A stretch of DNA of 64,000 bases from Streptomyces sp. SLBN-118 (GCF_006715635.1 NZ_VFNP01000001.1:2108001-2172000); one strand, 5' to 3'. Positions 8,864 to 18,899 are shown, numbered from the stretch's first letter. The notes: generated from the sequence alone by a model not told the origin. Numbers and translations are program-made.

Positions 8864-9581
8864 CCGGGGAAGCCAAAGCATTCGGTGGGGCTCCGGCGGC
8901 TCGGCCGTGAAGGCCTGAGGCACGGGTGTGGGTCGGCCGCGGGCGCGGCGGGCGGGGTTTGTTCCCCCACCCCGCCCCTTCCCGAAACCGGGGCTACGCC
9001 CCGGGCCCCCTGGTGGGGAGGAGGGTGGGGGCTGACGCCCCCTCACTCCCAAGCTCCAGCGGCTTCGCCGCAGAGCAAGGGGCATCGGGTGAGTGCGCAC
9101 TGCTCGCCCGGGGGGCTCCACCGGCTTCGCCGCGGAGAGCGCCCTGGAGTTCTGGCGGATCGGCCGGGGTGCGGGTGAAGTTGTTCCCCCACCCCGCCGC
9201 TTCGGAACCGGTGCTAGGCCGGCCTCCTAGCGAGGGCGGAGGAGCATGTGGGGGCTGCCCGCATGCCCTGAACTCCGGCGGCTCGCCGAACGGTCGGCGC
9301 CCGGTCCGGGGTGGGCCCGGGACGCAGGGGGCGCGCAGGGGTCGTGTTCTGGACGTAAAGCGGCGCAACTCGCGCGGGAGCGCGGTGAGGAAAGCAGTCC
9401 AGGACATGACCCCGGAGCGGCCCTGGACGGCACCGTCCTGCACGGGCCAAGCCCGCAACCCGCACCCCGAACACCCGCACCCCGACCACACCCGCCATCC
9501 GGGACGGACCCCAGCCGGACCGGTGATTGAGGACAGCCCCGAAGGACGTGCCCCCAGACCCGGGCCCGCGGCGGCCCCGCG
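8864..9581. repeat. Repeat-rich non-coding gap between the ART gene and ribF
   Basis: No credible gene is visible in these 718 bases. Two families of short direct repeats are. One is TTGTTCCCCCACCCCGCC followed by CTTC..GAAACCGG-like sequence at 8959 and 9181. The other is a 23-base unit GCTCCA(G/C)CGGCTTCGCCGC(A/G)GAG at 9053-9075 and 9115-9137. The stretch also holds GGGGCTACGCCCCGG-type hairpins of the sort scattered through Streptomyces intergenic regions. It may terminate transcription from both sides. Confidence 0.6.
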
Positions 9582-10526
9582 CTACACCGCCCCCGTCAGC
9601 TCCCGGCACTTCTTCACGTCCGCCGCAATCGCGTCCAGCAGCGCATCGATCGAGTCGAACTTCTCCTGGCTCCTCACATACGCCAGGAAGTCCACCGCCA
9701 CATGCAGCCCGTACAGGTCCAGCCCCACCCGGTCGATCGCGTACGCCTCCACCGTCCGCTCCGTACCGTCGAACTGCGGGTTCGTGCCGACCGAGATCGC
9801 CGCCGGCATCGTTTCGCCGTCGGCCGTCAGCCAGCCCGCGTACACCCCGTCCGCCGGGATCGCCGTGTGCGGAAGCGTTTCCACGTTCGCCGTCGGGTAG
9901 CCCAGCTCGCGGCCGCGCTGTGCGCCCCGCACCACCACGCCCTCGACGCGGTGCGGGCGGCCCAGGATTTCGGCGGCCCCCTCGACGTCGCCCTCGGCGA
10001 TCAGGCGGCGGGTCAGGGTCGAGGAGAACGGCTCGCCGCCCCCCGCCGCGCCGCTGACGTAGAGGTCGACGACCTCGACCTCGTAGTCGTACGTCGCGCC
10101 GAACTCGGCGAGGAATTCGACGTTCCCCGCCGCCTTGTGGCCGAAGCGGAAGTTCGGGCCTTCGATGACCGCCCGCGCGTGCAGCTTGTCGACGAGCACC
10201 TTCACGATGAAGTCCGCGGGCGACAGCTTCGAGAACTCGGTCGTGAAGGGAAGGATGAGGATCGCGTCGACGCCCAGCTCGGCCATCAGCTCGGCCCGCC
10301 GGTGGTGCGGGGCGAGCAGCGGCGGGTGGCTGCCGGGGCGGACGACCTCGCTGGGGTGCGGGTCGAAGGTCACGACGACGGAGGGCACGCCGAGCTCGCG
10401 GGCGCGGGCCACGGCCCGGCCGATGATCAGCTGGTGGCCGCGGTGCACACCGTCGTAGGAGCCGATGGTGACGACGCTGCGTCCCCAGCCCTGGGGGATG
10501 TCCTCCAAGCCACGCCAGCGCTGCAC
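9582..10526 (-). CDS. ribF: Bifunctional riboflavin kinase / FAD synthetase
   Basis: Makes FMN from riboflavin and then FAD in the cytosol; 314 aa, the usual family length. The N-terminal nucleotidyltransferase domain has VTIGSYDGVHRGHQ and VVTFDPHP. The C-terminal riboflavin kinase domain has GRELGYPTANV (the PTAN motif), DGVYAGW and the substrate-binding Glu in VEAYAIDR. The start is GTG at 10526 with a GAGGAG ribosome site 8 bases upstream. It lies downstream of truB on the same strand but is separated by a terminator and 305 bases, so it probably has its own promoter. Confidence 0.96.
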   Translation of the reverse strand: MQRWRGLEDIPQGWGRSVVTIGSYDGVHRGHQLIIGRAVARARELGVPSVVVTFDPHPSEVVRPGSHPPLLAPHHRRAELMAELGVDAILILPFTTEFSKLSPADFIVKVLVDKLHARAVIEGPNFRFGHKAAGNVEFLAEFGATYDYEVEVVDLYVSGAAGGGEPFSSTLTRRLIAEGDVEGAAEILGRPHRVEGVVVRGAQRGRELGYPTANVETLPHTAIPADGVYAGWLTADGETMPAAISVGTNPQFDGTERTVEAYAIDRVGLDLYGLHVAVDFLAYVRSQEKFDSIDALLDAIAADVKKCRELTGAV

Positions 10527-10674
10527 TGTGACCGCTCCTCGCCCGAACCTGTGTACGTCATTGCCGATTACGCAGGTCTAAGACTGCCATGCCCGCGGCT
10601 TTCGGTTCGCACCGGCTCCGGGCAGTCGCCACGAGCGCGGCCGAGCCGGGAACCTCCTCGGCAAGAGGTCGCGT

Positions 10675-10709
10675 AGTGAACGCGCCCCCCAGTACACCCG
10701 TGGTTCACT
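10675..10709 (-). promoter_or_regulatory. Inverted repeat in the ribF upstream region
   Basis: AGTGAAC (10675-10681) and GTTCACT (10703-10709) form a perfect 7-base inverted repeat with a 21-base spacer, 150-180 bases upstream of ribF. It could be an operator or an mRNA leader stem. The rest of the 10527-10774 gap shows no conserved FMN riboswitch that I can recognise. Confidence 0.3.
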
Positions 10710-10774
10710 CCGAGCGCCTCCTCGAAGGGGTGAATCCCGGGTGTGCGGAGGATAGACCCTTGGGCGAGGGGGAT

Positions 10775-10807
10775 CGTGGAACGGGCAGTGGCGCTGCCCG
10801 TTCCACG
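10775..10807 (-). terminator. Terminator downstream of truB
   Basis: Perfect 14-bp stem CGTGGAACGGGCAG / CTGCCCGTTCCACG with a 5-base loop, 25 bases beyond the truB stop. No T-tract on the minus strand, as is usual in Streptomyces. Confidence 0.8.
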
Positions 10808-10831
10808 GTGGGGCCTCACGGGCGGGCCCGG

Positions 10832-11731
10832 TCAGGCGAAGACGGCGAGGCTCTTGGCCTTGCCCTTCTGCTCCTCGACCAGTGCCAGGAAGCGGCCGTC
10901 GGGTCCGAAGACCGCCACAGGCGCGGTGTCGTAGGCGGGCATGTCCAGCCGTACACCGTTGGTGAGCAGCTTGGCGCGCTTCTCGTCCACGTCCCAGCGG
11001 GGGAACGCGGCGGCGGCCGCATCGGCGATCGGCATCACGGTCAGGTCCTCCTGGAGCTGCTCCAGGGTCTTCGCCGAGTCCAGGCCGTAGGGACCGACCC
11101 GAGTGCGACGCAGCGCCGTGAGATGCCCGCCGACGCCCAGACCGGCGCCGAGGTCACGGGCGAGGGCGCGGATGTACGTACCGGACGAGCAGACGACCGA
11201 GACGACCAGGTCGACGACCGGCGTCCCGTCCTCGGCCTCCGCCTCCCGCACGTCGTGGACACGGAACGCCGAGACGGTCACCGGACGGGCGGGGATCTCG
11301 AAGTCCTCGCCCCCGCGCACGCGCGCGTAGGACCGCTTGCCGTCGATCTTGATGGCGCTGACCTTCGACGGAACCTGCATGATGTCGCCGGTCAGCCCGG
11401 CCACGCACGCGTCGATCGCTACCCTGGCCACCTTGGAGGCGTCGGTGGACGACGTGATCTCGCCCTCGGCGTCGTCGGTGACGGTGTTCTGCCCCAGCCG
11501 GATGGTGCCGAGGTACTCCTTCTCGGTCAGCGCGAGGTGCCCGAGGAGTTTCGTGGCCTTTTCGACGCCCAGGACCAGCACCCCGGTTGCCATGGGGTCC
11601 AGCGTCCCCGCATGCCCGACCCGGCGGGTCCTTGCGATCCCGCGCATCTTGGCGACGACGTCGTGAGAAGTGAAGCCGGACGGCTTGTCGACGATGACAA
11701 GGCCGTCCGGCGTCTTGTTGTGCTGTGTCAT
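10832..11731 (-). CDS. truB: tRNA pseudouridine(55) synthase
   Basis: Converts U55 of tRNA to pseudouridine; 299 aa. The catalytic Asp lies in HAGTLDPMATGVLVLGV, the family signature. KPSGFTSHDVVAK near the N terminus and the RSYARVRGGEDFEIP segment are also typical, and a C-terminal PUA-like region follows. The ATG overlaps the rbfA stop (ATGA), so rbfA and truB are translationally coupled, as in other actinomycetes. Confidence 0.96.
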   Translation of the reverse strand: MTQHNKTPDGLVIVDKPSGFTSHDVVAKMRGIARTRRVGHAGTLDPMATGVLVLGVEKATKLLGHLALTEKEYLGTIRLGQNTVTDDAEGEITSSTDASKVARVAIDACVAGLTGDIMQVPSKVSAIKIDGKRSYARVRGGEDFEIPARPVTVSAFRVHDVREAEAEDGTPVVDLVVSVVCSSGTYIRALARDLGAGLGVGGHLTALRRTRVGPYGLDSAKTLEQLQEDLTVMPIADAAAAAFPRWDVDEKRAKLLTNGVRLDMPAYDTAPVAVFGPDGRFLALVEEQKGKAKSLAVFA

Positions 11732-12195
11732 TCGGAGGCGTCGTCCCCACCTGCGGCAGCGGACATGTCATCCGTCTCCGGCTTGCGGTACGGATCGGCC
11801 TCGCCCGCGTACGCCGCGCCCGAGGACGCCTCACGCACCTTGGCGTCGGATGCGCGTGCCTTGTCGAGGAGATCCTCGATCGTCTTGGCGTTCTCTGGGA
11901 GGGCGTCCGCGACAAAGGTCAGGGTCGGCGTGAACTTCGTCCCCGCCGCCGCTCCGACCGCCGACCGCAGGACGCCCTTGGCGCTCTCCAGCCCGGCTGC
12001 CGCGCTCGCCCGGTCCTCGTCGTCGCCGTAGACCGTGTAGAAGACCGTGGCCTCCCGCAGGTCACCGGTGACGCGGGTGTCCGTGATGGTCACGTGCGTA
12101 CCCAGGCGCGGGTCCTTGATGCCGCGCTGCATCTTCTCGGCGACCACCTCCCGGATGAGGTCCGCCAGCTTTTTCGCCCGCGCGTTGTCGGCCAC
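11728..12195 (-). CDS. rbfA: 30S ribosome-binding factor A
   Basis: Late 30S maturation and cold-adaptation factor; 155 aa from GTG 12195, the codon preceding ADNARAKKLADLIREVVAEK, with AAGGA just upstream. The frame stays open to an upstream ATG at 12231, but that would add an unconserved leader (MSWAQQEKGEGP). The KH-like core has DPRLGTHVTITDTRVTGDL and ATVFYTVYG. The C-terminal 35 residues are acidic/Ala-rich and probably disordered. Overlaps truB by 4 bp. Confidence 0.94.
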   Translation of the reverse strand: MADNARAKKLADLIREVVAEKMQRGIKDPRLGTHVTITDTRVTGDLREATVFYTVYGDDEDRASAAAGLESAKGVLRSAVGAAAGTKFTPTLTFVADALPENAKTIEDLLDKARASDAKVREASSGAAYAGEADPYRKPETDDMSAAAGGDDASE

Positions 12196-12231
12196 TGGTC
12201 CTTCTCCCTTTTCCTGCTGTGCCCAGCTCAT

Positions 12232-12525
12232 TCAGTCTTCGTCGCTGTGGAGCCTGCGTCGAACCGACAGCAGTTCCACCTCGGGCCGGCCGGCGACAAG
12301 GCGCTCGCACCGGTCGAGTACATCTGTGAGGTGCCCGGTGTCCCCGGACACCACGGCCAGGCCGATCTGGGCCCGGCGGTGGAGATCCTGCCCGCCGGTC
12401 TCCGCCGCGCTCACCGCGTATCTGCGCTGGAGCTCGGCCACGATCGGGCGGATCACGGAGCGCTTCTCCTTCAGCGACCGTACGTCGCCGAGAAGCAGAT
12501 CGAAGGACAGTGTCCCCACATACAT
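12232..12525 (-). CDS. DUF503 family small protein
   Basis: 97 aa from ATG 12525 (MYVGTLSFDLLLGDVRSLKEK), matching the usual DUF503 length of about 95. An upstream in-frame start at 12588 would add an unconserved leader. The conserved RSLKEKRSVIRPIV and GLAVVSGD segments are present. The family adopts a small ferredoxin-like fold of unknown role and sits in the infB-rbfA interval in many actinobacteria, so a part in ribosome assembly or translation is plausible but unproven. It lies 36 bases upstream of rbfA. Confidence 0.88.
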   Translation of the reverse strand: MYVGTLSFDLLLGDVRSLKEKRSVIRPIVAELQRRYAVSAAETGGQDLHRRAQIGLAVVSGDTGHLTDVLDRCERLVAGRPEVELLSVRRRLHSDED

Positions 12526-12604
12526 GTATGTCCGGATGTCCCGCCGGTACGGGTTCGACGGCCCCCGCCAACGACTTGGCAGGGACACAAGAACCGTACA
12601 CGCA

Positions 12605-12652
12605 ACGGCCGGGGCCGATCGACGGAAATACGTCCCGTCGACCGGCCCCGGT
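12605..12652 (-). terminator. Hairpin downstream of infB
   Basis: Long G+C-rich inverted repeat, about GGCCGGGGCCGATCGACGG / CCGTCGACCGGCCCCGG with one mismatch and a loop of about 8 bases, directly after the infB stop. It should reduce read-through into the DUF503-rbfA-truB group. Confidence 0.7.
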
Positions 12653-12664
12653 CAGAGGTGTCGA

Positions 12665-15600
12665 TCAGCCGCGAGGCTTCTCGCGCATCTCGTATGTCGC
12701 GATGACGTCGTCGATCTTGATGTCGTTGAAGTTGCCGAGGTTGATACCGCCCTCGAAGCCTTCGCGGATCTCGGTGACGTCGTCCTTGAAGCGGCGCAGG
12801 CCCTCGATGTTGAGGCTTTCCGCGATGACCTTGCCGTCGCGGATGAGACGGGCCTTGGTGTTGCGCTTGACCTCGCCGGAACGGATGAGAACACCCGCGA
12901 TGTTGCCCAGCTTGGACGAGCGGAAGACCTCGCGGATCTCCGCCGTACCGAGCTCGACCTCTTCGTACTCCGGCTTGAGCATGCCCTTGAGGGCCGCCTC
13001 GATCTCCTCGATGGCCTGGTAGATCACCGAGTAGTACCGGACGTCGACGCCCTCGCGCTCCGCCATCTGCGCGGCACGGCCGGCCGCACGGACGTTGAAG
13101 CCGATGACGATGGCGTCGGAGCCCATCGCCAGGTCGATGTCGGACTCGGTGACCGCACCCACACCACGGTGCAGAACGCGGATCTCGACCTCTTCGCCGA
13201 CGTCGAGCTGGAGCAGCGAGGACTCGAGAGCCTCCACCGAACCGGACGCGTCGCCCTTGATGATGACGTTGAGATCCTGCACCAGACCGGCCTTGAGCAC
13301 CTTGTCGAGGTCCTCGAGGGACACCCGGCGGGTGCGCTTGGCGAACGCGGCGTTGCGCTCGCGTGCGGCACGCTTCTCGGCGATCTGACGGGCGGTACGG
13401 TCCTCGTCCACGACCAGGAAGTTGTCGCCGGCGCCGGGGACGTTGGTGAGACCCAGGACCAGGACGGGGGTCGACGGACCCGCTTCCTCGACGTTGTTGC
13501 CGTTGTCGTCGAGCATCGCCCGGACACGGCCGTACGCGTCACCGGCGACCATCGTGTCGCCGACGCGGAGCGTTCCGCGCTGGACGAGCACCGTGGCGAC
13601 GGCACCGCGGCCGCGGTCGAGGTGGGCCTCGATCGCAATACCCTGCGCGTCCATCTGCGCGTTGGCACGCAGATCGAGCGAGGCGTCCGCGGTCAGGACC
13701 ACGGCCTCCAGCAGGCTGTCGATGTGCAGAGCCTGCTTGGCGGAGATGTCGACGAACATCGTGTCGCCGCCGTACTCCTCGGCCACCAGACCGAACTCGG
13801 TCAGCTGTCCGCGCACCTTGGTCGGGTCCGCGCCCTCGACATCGATCTTGTTGACCGCGACCACGATCGGCACACCGGCCGCCTTGGCGTGGTTCAGTGC
13901 CTCGATCGTCTGGGGCATCACACCGTCGTTCGCCGCGACCACGAGGATCGCGATGTCGGTGGACTTGGCACCACGGGCACGCATGGCGGTGAACGCCTCG
14001 TGACCCGGGGTGTCGATGAAGGTGATCTTGCGCTCTTCACCGTTGACCTCGGTGCCGACCTGGTACGCACCGATGTGCTGCGTAATACCGCCGGCCTCGC
14101 CCGCAACGACGTTCGTCTTGCGGATCGCGTCCAGCAGTCGGGTCTTACCGTGGTCGACGTGACCCATGACGGTCACGACCGGCGGACGGGAGACGAGCAT
14201 GTCCTCGCCGCCCTCGTCCTCGCCGAACTCGATGTCGAAGGACTCGAGAAGCTCGCGGTCCTCCTCCTCGGGGCTGACGATCTGAACCGTGTAGTTCATC
14301 TCGTCGGCCAGCAGCTGCAGCGTCTCGTCGGAGACCGACTGCGTGGCCGTGACCATTTCGCCGAGGTTCATCATCACGGCGACGAGCGACGCCGGGTTGG
14401 CGTTGATCTTCTCCGCGAAGTCGGTGAGGGACGCACCGCGCGACAGGCGAACGGTCTCGCCATTGCCGCGAGGCAGCATCACGCCGCCGACCGACGGAGC
14501 CTGCATGGCCTCGTACTCCTGGCGCCTCTGCCGCTTCGACTTACGGCCACGGCGCGCCGGGCCGCCGGGACGGCCGAAGGCGCCCTGCGTGCCACCACGG
14601 CCACCGGGACCACCCGGACGACCGCCGAAGCCGGGACGGCCGCCGCCGCCACCGAAGCCGCCGCCACCACCGGGGCCACCGCCACCGGGACGACCGGCGA
14701 AACCGCCGCCCGCTCCAGGACGACCGCCACCGCCACCGCCACCGGGACGGCCGGCGAAACCGCCGCCACCGCCGCCGGGACGACCGGCACCGGCACCGCC
14801 GGGACGACCGCCGCCGCCACCGGGACCACGGCCGCCGCCACCGCCGGGACCGCCACCAGGACGGGGACTGGCAGCAGGACGCTGCGGCATCATGCCCGGG
14901 TTCGGGCGGTTACCCGCAGGGCCGCCACCGGGGCGGGGAGCCTGCGGACGCGGCATGCCGCCAGGGGTCGGACGGGCGCCGCCGGGGCCCTGGGGCCTGC
15001 CGGAAGGACCGGAGTGCGCTCCGCCGGGACCACCCTGCGGACGCGGGGCGCCGGGAGCGCCGCCACCGGGACGGGGGGCACCACCCGGACGGGGCGCCTG
15101 CGGGCGCGCCATGCCGGTGGAGCCACCCGAGGTGAAGGGGTTGTTGCCCGGACGGGGACCGGCCGGGCGACCGCCGGGACGCGGGGCGCCCTGACCGGCG
15201 GGACGTGCGGGACGCTCGCCACCACGGCCACCGTCACGGCCGCCGTCACGCTGACCGCCGGCCGGAGCCGGACGGGCGGGACGCGGGCCGGGAGTGGCAC
15301 CCGCGGGACGCGGGGCCTGCGGCGCGGCGGGCTGGGCCGGAGCCGGGGCCGAGAACTCGGCCGCGGGCACCGGAGCCGCCGGAGCGGGCTTGGCCGGTGC
15401 GGGCTTGGGGCCCGGACGCGGACCCGGGGAAGCCGGGGCCACGGAGGGGGCGCTGCTCGCCGGAGCCTCGGCAGCGGCCGGCTTGGGGGCCGGGACGCCG
15501 GGCTTGGGGGCAGCTGGACGGGCCGACGACACCGGGGACGGCGCAGCAGGCTTGGCGGGCGCGGCCTTGCGGGGCGCGCCGGGCTTGGCAGCGGACTTGC

Positions 15601-15772
15601 CGGCGGTGCCGCCGGGTCCCTGCAAAGCGTCAGTCAATTTACGTACAACCGGCGCCTCGATCGTCGAGGACGCCGAACGGACGAATTCACCGAGTTCTTG
15701 GAGCTTGGCCATGACGACCTTGCTCTCCACACCGAACTCCTTGGCGAGTTCGTATACCCGGACCTTAGCCAC
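12665..15772 (-). CDS. infB: Translation initiation factor IF-2
   Basis: GTPase that positions initiator tRNA on the 30S subunit; 1035 aa, in the long range seen in Streptomyces. The start is GTG at 15772 with a strong AAAAGGAG site. Order: IF2_N domain ([19 protein letters not shown]), a Pro/Ala-rich then Gly/Arg/Pro-rich linker to about residue 430, a second IF2_N region ([20 protein letters not shown]), the GTPase domain with GHVDHGKT (K543), DTPGHEAF and NKID, then the beta-barrel and C-terminal fMet-tRNA-binding domains. The linker is very low in complexity (long GGGGG(R/F) runs) and is probably disordered. Confidence 0.97.
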   Translation of the reverse strand: MAKVRVYELAKEFGVESKVVMAKLQELGEFVRSASSTIEAPVVRKLTDALQGPGGTAGKSAAKPGAPRKAAPAKPAAPSPVSSARPAAPKPGVPAPKPAAAEAPASSAPSVAPASPGPRPGPKPAPAKPAPAAPVPAAEFSAPAPAQPAAPQAPRPAGATPGPRPARPAPAGGQRDGGRDGGRGGERPARPAGQGAPRPGGRPAGPRPGNNPFTSGGSTGMARPQAPRPGGAPRPGGGAPGAPRPQGGPGGAHSGPSGRPQGPGGARPTPGGMPRPQAPRPGGGPAGNRPNPGMMPQRPAASPRPGGGPGGGGGRGPGGGGGRPGGAGAGRPGGGGGGFAGRPGGGGGGGRPGAGGGFAGRPGGGGPGGGGGFGGGGGRPGFGGRPGGPGGRGGTQGAFGRPGGPARRGRKSKRQRRQEYEAMQAPSVGGVMLPRGNGETVRLSRGASLTDFAEKINANPASLVAVMMNLGEMVTATQSVSDETLQLLADEMNYTVQIVSPEEEDRELLESFDIEFGEDEGGEDMLVSRPPVVTVMGHVDHGKTRLLDAIRKTNVVAGEAGGITQHIGAYQVGTEVNGEERKITFIDTPGHEAFTAMRARGAKSTDIAILVVAANDGVMPQTIEALNHAKAAGVPIVVAVNKIDVEGADPTKVRGQLTEFGLVAEEYGGDTMFVDISAKQALHIDSLLEAVVLTADASLDLRANAQMDAQGIAIEAHLDRGRGAVATVLVQRGTLRVGDTMVAGDAYGRVRAMLDDNGNNVEEAGPSTPVLVLGLTNVPGAGDNFLVVDEDRTARQIAEKRAARERNAAFAKRTRRVSLEDLDKVLKAGLVQDLNVIIKGDASGSVEALESSLLQLDVGEEVEIRVLHRGVGAVTESDIDLAMGSDAIVIGFNVRAAGRAAQMAEREGVDVRYYSVIYQAIEEIEAALKGMLKPEYEEVELGTAEIREVFRSSKLGNIAGVLIRSGEVKRNTKARLIRDGKVIAESLNIEGLRRFKDDVTEIREGFEGGINLGNFNDIKIDDVIATYEMREKPRG

Positions 15773-15823
15773 TTCGCTCCTTTTAGGTCCGGGTTACCGC
15801 CGGACCGTCGCTACTTCATGGGC

Positions 15824-15856
15824 GTACTCATCGCGTACTCATCGAGTGCTCATCGC
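15824..15856 (-). repeat. Three tandem 11-bp units upstream of infB
   Basis: GTACTCATCGC, GTACTCATCGA and GTGCTCATCGC lie head to tail in the 147-base gap between ylxR and infB. The gap also contains a GGTCCGG/CCGGACC hairpin at about 15786-15806. Either could act in the infB leader. No gene is seen here. Confidence 0.55.
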
Positions 15857-15919
15857 AATCTCGACCTACTTCCAACTCGCGAGGTACCTGACCGCACGGG
15901 GTCCCGTGCCGTTCTCTTC

Positions 15920-16198
15920 TTACTGTGCCGCCTGCTCGACATACCGCCTTACATCGGCGGTATCGAGCGGTCCCTTTGCCCTGAAGGCCCGGGGAAACGC
16001 CCGGCGGCGGACCGCCAGGTCGAGACAGACCAAGGCGGGGTGTACATATGCACCCCGGCCGGGCAGCGTACCGCGATCATCGGGGACGCAGGCGTCTCCG
16101 GTCACCACGATGCGCAGCAAATCGGTCTTGGCCGCCCGCTCCCGGCACCCCACGCAGGTTCGCTCAGGGCATGCGCGGCCACGCGTCCGGCCAGACAC
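15920..16198 (-). CDS. YlxR family (DUF448) nucleic-acid-binding protein
   Basis: About 92 aa from GTG 16198 ([18 protein letters not shown]), preceded by GGGGAGG at 10 bases. The family signature [18 protein letters not shown] is present, followed by [26 protein letters not shown]. YlxR lies between nusA and infB in most Gram-positive bacteria. It is an RNA-binding-fold protein, and in some species it has been linked to RNase P or transcription control. Here it occupies the expected place. Confidence 0.9.
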   Translation of the reverse strand: MSGRTRGRACPERTCVGCRERAAKTDLLRIVVTGDACVPDDRGTLPGRGAYVHPALVCLDLAVRRRAFPRAFRAKGPLDTADVRRYVEQAAQ

Positions 16199-16316
16199 CT
16201 TCAGTCTACCTCCCCGCACCGACCTCACCCCTTTGGGGCAAAAATCGAACGGTTGTTGTCTTGATCGTGGCCGGGTTCCGCCGTCAGCGCGAACGGCATC
16301 CCGGCCGGAATCACTT

Positions 16317-17324
16317 TCAGTCCCGGTCGGAGTCCTGCTCGCCGCTCTGCTCCGTGTCGGGGCGGATGTCGATGCGCCAGCCGGTGAGACGGGCGGCCAG
16401 ACGGGCGTTCTGCCCCTCCTTGCCGATCGCCAGCGACAGCTGGTAGTCGGGGACGGTCACCCGCGCGGAGCGGGCGCCGAGGTCGACGACCTCCACCTTG
16501 CTGACGCGGGCCGGCGAGAGGGCGTTGGCCACCATCTCGGCCGGGTCGTCCGACCAGTCCACGATGTCGATCTTCTCGCCGTGCAGCTCGGCCATGACGT
16601 TACGCACACGGCTGCCCATCGGGCCGATACAGGCGCCCTTGGCGTTGAGGCCCGAACGAGTCGAACGGACGGCGATCTTGGTGCGGTGACCGGCCTCCCG
16701 GGCGATCGCGGCGATCTCGACACTGCCGTCCGCGATCTCCGGAACCTCCAGTGCGAAGAGCTTCTTCACCAGGTTCGGGTGGGTGCGCGACAGGGTCACG
16801 GAGGGACCGCGCACACCCTTGGCGACGCGCACGACGTACGTACGCAGGCGCAGACCGTGGGTGTACTCCTCGCCCGGCACCTGCTCCTGCACCGGCAGGA
16901 TGGCCTCAAGCTTGTCGTCCAGCCTGACCAGGACGTTCTTGGGGTCCTTGCCCTGCTGCACCATGCCCGCGACGACATCGCCCTCACGGCGGGCGTACTC
17001 ACCGAAGGTGACGTCGTTCTCGGCGTCCCGCAGCCGCTGCTGGATGACCTGGCGGGCCGTGGTGGCCGCGATCCGGCCGAAGTCGGAGGGCGTGTCGTCG
17101 AACTCCTTGGGCTCCTGCCCCTCTTCGAGGTCGGCAGGGTCTTCCTTGGCCCACACCGTCACATGGCCGGTGTCCCGGCTCAGCACGACGCGGGCGTGAC
17201 GGCGGCTGCCCTCGGTGCGGTGGTACGCGATGAGGAGGGCCGACTCGATCGCCTCGACCAGAAGGTCGAACGGGATCTCCTTCTCTTGTGCCAAGCCCTT
17301 CAGGAGCTTTACGTCGATGTCCAC
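16317..17324 (-). CDS. nusA: Transcription termination/antitermination factor NusA
   Basis: RNA polymerase-associated elongation factor, 335 aa. Order: N-terminal polymerase-binding domain ([20 protein letters not shown]), S1 domain ([17 protein letters not shown] and following), then two KH domains with [18 protein letters not shown] and [22 protein letters not shown]. Actinobacterial NusA lacks the long C-terminal acidic repeats of E. coli NusA, consistent with this length. The start is GTG 17324, two bases after the rimP stop, with the GAGGAGG ribosome site inside the rimP 3' end. Confidence 0.96.
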   Translation of the reverse strand: MDIDVKLLKGLAQEKEIPFDLLVEAIESALLIAYHRTEGSRRHARVVLSRDTGHVTVWAKEDPADLEEGQEPKEFDDTPSDFGRIAATTARQVIQQRLRDAENDVTFGEYARREGDVVAGMVQQGKDPKNVLVRLDDKLEAILPVQEQVPGEEYTHGLRLRTYVVRVAKGVRGPSVTLSRTHPNLVKKLFALEVPEIADGSVEIAAIAREAGHRTKIAVRSTRSGLNAKGACIGPMGSRVRNVMAELHGEKIDIVDWSDDPAEMVANALSPARVSKVEVVDLGARSARVTVPDYQLSLAIGKEGQNARLAARLTGWRIDIRPDTEQSGEQDSDRD

Positions 17325-17326
17325 GG

Positions 17327-17824
17327 CTACGCCTCCTCTTCCTTCTTGTCCTTGCGGTTGAACTCGATCTCCACGCGGGCCTTGGCGATCTCCGCGAAGG
17401 TGACCCGGCGGGCGGTGGGCTTGCGCCCCTTCACACCCGGCACCTCGAGGTCGAGTCCCTCGTCGTCCACGGTGAGGATGCGCGCCACCAGTTCCCCGCT
17501 CTCGTGCAGCTGGAGCTTCACAAGGCGGCCGGTCGCGCGAACGTAGTGGCGGTGCTCGGTCAGCGGGCGGTCGGCGCCGGGCGAGCTCACTTCGAGTACG
17601 TACTCGCCCTCGCCCATCGCGTCCGTCTCGTCGAGCTTCTGCGAGATGACGCGGCTCAGCTCGGCACAGGCGTCCAGCGTGGCGCCCTCGTCGGAGTCCA
17701 CGGTGATCCTCAGCATGCGGCGCTTGCCCGCCCGGGACACCTCGATCTCTTCCAGATCCAGGTCCGCGGCGCTGACGAGCGGTTCCAGCAGCCCGCGCAG
17801 CCTCTCGCTCTGGGTGGTGCTCAT
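17327..17824 (-). CDS. rimP: Ribosome maturation factor RimP
   Basis: 165 aa from ATG 17824, with GAGGAG 8 bases upstream. Needed for 30S assembly. The N-terminal domain has [23 protein letters not shown], followed by the SRVISQKLD and [14 protein letters not shown] signatures. The C-terminal SH3-like domain ends in a charged KDKKEEEA tail. First gene of the rimP-nusA-ylxR-infB run. It is divergent from the lipoprotein gene at 17976, so the 151-base gap should hold promoters for both. Confidence 0.95.
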   Translation of the reverse strand: MSTTQSERLRGLLEPLVSAADLDLEEIEVSRAGKRRMLRITVDSDEGATLDACAELSRVISQKLDETDAMGEGEYVLEVSSPGADRPLTEHRHYVRATGRLVKLQLHESGELVARILTVDDEGLDLEVPGVKGRKPTARRVTFAEIAKARVEIEFNRKDKKEEEA

Positions 17825-17975
17825 CCGGGTGACTCCTCGGCCGCGTGTGCTGTTGTGGGATCGTCGCGTGTCAGCACAAAGGGTATCCGGTTCCGAGGGG
17901 TGTTGCCGTCCACCTGTGCCTGACCCGCAGGTACGCTCGCCTGCGGCGATGATCACTGGTCGTAGGGAGACAGGC

Positions 17976-18464
17976 GTGGGGCGCACGGGGACGACACGCA
18001 GGCGTGCGCTCATCGCGACGGGTGCGGCTGCGGTCACGGCGTTGACGGGCTGTTCGAACGAGGACCCGGAGCGCGGGCGCACCGCCAACTCGGATTCCGA
18101 TCCGGTGCGCGCGGAGACGGCGCTGCGCGGGCGGCTCGCCGCGGCGAGCGCTGCGCTGCGTGACCATTACGACGCCGTCATGGTGCACCTTCCCGTCCTG
18201 ACAGGGCAGTTGAGCGCGCTGCGGACCGCGGTCGCCGAGCATGTCACCGCGCTCGGCGGGACGAGCCGAGTGGCGCCGACCCTGCCCGTTCCCGCCGACG
18301 CCCCGGCGGCGCTGAGGTCTCTGGCCGCGGCCGAGCGCCGCACCGGCGACGCGTACACGGCGGCGCTCCTCGACGCGGAGCCGGAGCTGGCTCGGCTGCT
18401 CGCCTCGGTCGCGGCGGCAGGAGCCACGCACGAGTACCTGCTGACGAAGGGGGGCTCGCAGTGA
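17976..18464 (+). CDS. Small lipoprotein of unknown function
   Basis: About 162 aa from GTG 17976, with GGGAGA upstream; ATG 17949 is an alternative. The signal sequence has a twin-Arg-like TTRRRALIATG, a hydrophobic stretch and the lipobox ALTGC, so the mature protein should be lipid-anchored outside the membrane. The rest is Ala/Leu-rich and helical. Its stop overlaps the GTG of the ferritin-like gene (GTGA), implying joint expression and perhaps a joint function. I recognise no named domain. Confidence 0.78.
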   Translation: MGRTGTTRRRALIATGAAAVTALTGCSNEDPERGRTANSDSDPVRAETALRGRLAAASAALRDHYDAVMVHLPVLTGQLSALRTAVAEHVTALGGTSRVAPTLPVPADAPAALRSLAAAERRTGDAYTAALLDAEPELARLLASVAAAGATHEYLLTKGGSQ

Positions 18465-18877
18465 GCGCGCTTGACGCCGTACAGGCCGCGCTCGCCGCCG
18501 AGCACGCGGCGGTGTACGGGTACGGGGTCGTCGGCGGCCGGATCGGTGACGCCCGCAAGGCCGAGGCGATGTCCGCTTACGCCGCGCACCGGGCCCGCCG
18601 GGACGCGCTGGCCCGCACGGCCCGCGATCTGGGAGGCGAGCCCGCCGCGTCGGCCGCCGCTTACGCGCTGCCCTTTCGGGTCCCGGACGCGGCTGCGGCC
18701 CTGCGGCTCGCCGCCGTGCTGGAGGACCGGGTGGCGAACGTCTACTCCGACCTCGTACGAGCCGCCGAGGGCCCGCTGCGGAAGGACGCCGCAAGCGCGC
18801 TGCGCGAAGCGGCCGTCCGGGCGGTGCGCTGGCGCGGCAGCGGCGTAGCCTTTCCTGGGCTCACGGAGCGGACCTAA
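18461..18877 (+). CDS. Ferritin-like domain protein (DUF4439)
   Basis: 138 aa, all-helical. LDAVQAALAAEHAAVYGYGVVGG and YAAHRARRDAL fit the first two helices of the DUF4439 ferritin-like family, and LEDRVANVYSDLVRAA fits a later one. The E/H residues (AEHAAVYGYG, AHRARR) could bind metal, but the full di-iron ligand set is not obvious. Coupled to the lipoprotein by a GTGA overlap. Substrate unknown. Confidence 0.8.
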   Translation: MSALDAVQAALAAEHAAVYGYGVVGGRIGDARKAEAMSAYAAHRARRDALARTARDLGGEPAASAAAYALPFRVPDAAAALRLAAVLEDRVANVYSDLVRAAEGPLRKDAASALREAAVRAVRWRGSGVAFPGLTERT

Positions 18878-18899
18878 GGGGAAAGGGATCAACAAACGC

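Noticed and set aside
8926..9900. Candidate immunity gene downstream of the ART gene
   Set aside because: The translation is repeat-derived (PHPAPSRNRG, GGGACGG), has no ribosome site and runs into the antisense of ribF.
12047..16264. Open frame of about 1400 codons on the plus strand opposite infB
   Set aside because: Antisense shadow of infB and its neighbours; low-complexity translation and no recognisable domains.
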